From contig NZ_JAMXFD010000030.1 of the NCBI RefSeq assembly GCF_025370875.1, positions 1-64,000 of the forward strand: a DNA stretch of 64,000 bases, in the 5' to 3' direction. The notes under the pieces are model-generated. The model searched no databases and was not told the DNA's origin. It saw only the letters and a program-made list of their open reading frames with translations. Below, in pieces: positions 64,000 through 64,000 of the stretch. The stretch comes from Laspinema palackyanum D2c (GTDB lineage: Bacteria > Cyanobacteriota > Cyanobacteriia > Cyanobacteriales > Laspinemataceae). A program made the position numbers and the translations under genes. Each line of letters starts with the position of its first letter. The first letter of the stretch is position 1.

Positions 64000-64000
64000 T

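Overview
The window reads as a piece of a filamentous cyanobacterial chromosome, probably Oscillatoriales. It carries genes for small photosynthesis subunits (petN, psbK, psbZ, a Psb35-like protein), a CURT1/CAAD thylakoid protein, a BciB-type vinyl reductase, an acyl-lipid desaturase, several pentapeptide-repeat proteins, a PEP-CTERM protein and very many copies of the HIP1 octamer gcgatcgc. Most genes are ordinary chromosomal housekeeping genes: polA, tgt, cobS, aroA, ychF, a CCA/A-adding enzyme, ribH, proA, rimK, rsmB and one tRNA-Gly.

Layout. 1-6.5 kb: a truncated methylase-like gene, petN, a DJ-1/PfpI protein, a cupin/DUF167/ABC-2 permease operon, an A+T-rich two-gene island (J-domain protein plus HNH-like protein), and an antitoxin with a decayed toxin. 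6.8-11.9 kb: an energy-coupling-factor nickel/cobalt importer (ATPase, CbiQ, CbiM/NikM, a NikL-like protein, a lipoprotein), interrupted by an opposite-strand potassium channel gene. 12.4-15.5 kb: two tandem ferritin-like proteins, an FTR1 iron permease and a MOSC protein. 15.6-22 kb: an acetate kinase remnant, polA, a PEP-CTERM protein and a pentapeptide protein. 22-32 kb: GST, psbK, tgt, cobS, a protein with ChW-like repeats, CURT1, aroA. 32.4-37.4 kb: a degenerate Ser/Thr kinase and its lipoprotein neighbour, an M23 peptidase with a long leader, a lipoprotein. 37.5-49.6 kb: ychF, an FHA-pentapeptide protein, the CBS-DHH-nucleotidyltransferase, psbZ-ribH, tRNA-Gly, proA, desaturase, methionine gamma-lyase-like protein. 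49.9-53.7 kb: pentapeptide, RimB-like protease, RimK, AstE/AspA-like deacylase. 54-64 kb: BciB, a very large hybrid histidine kinase, a short PspA-like protein, rsmB, the Psb35-like gene and the 3' end of an unidentified gene.

The most unusual items are the J-domain/HNH island, the kinase whose extracytoplasmic domain appears duplicated as a free lipoprotein next door, the ferritin-like pair in which one copy has lost metal ligands, the ChW-like repeats, and several MITE-like inverted-repeat elements. All family names are from reading the sequence; no database search was run.
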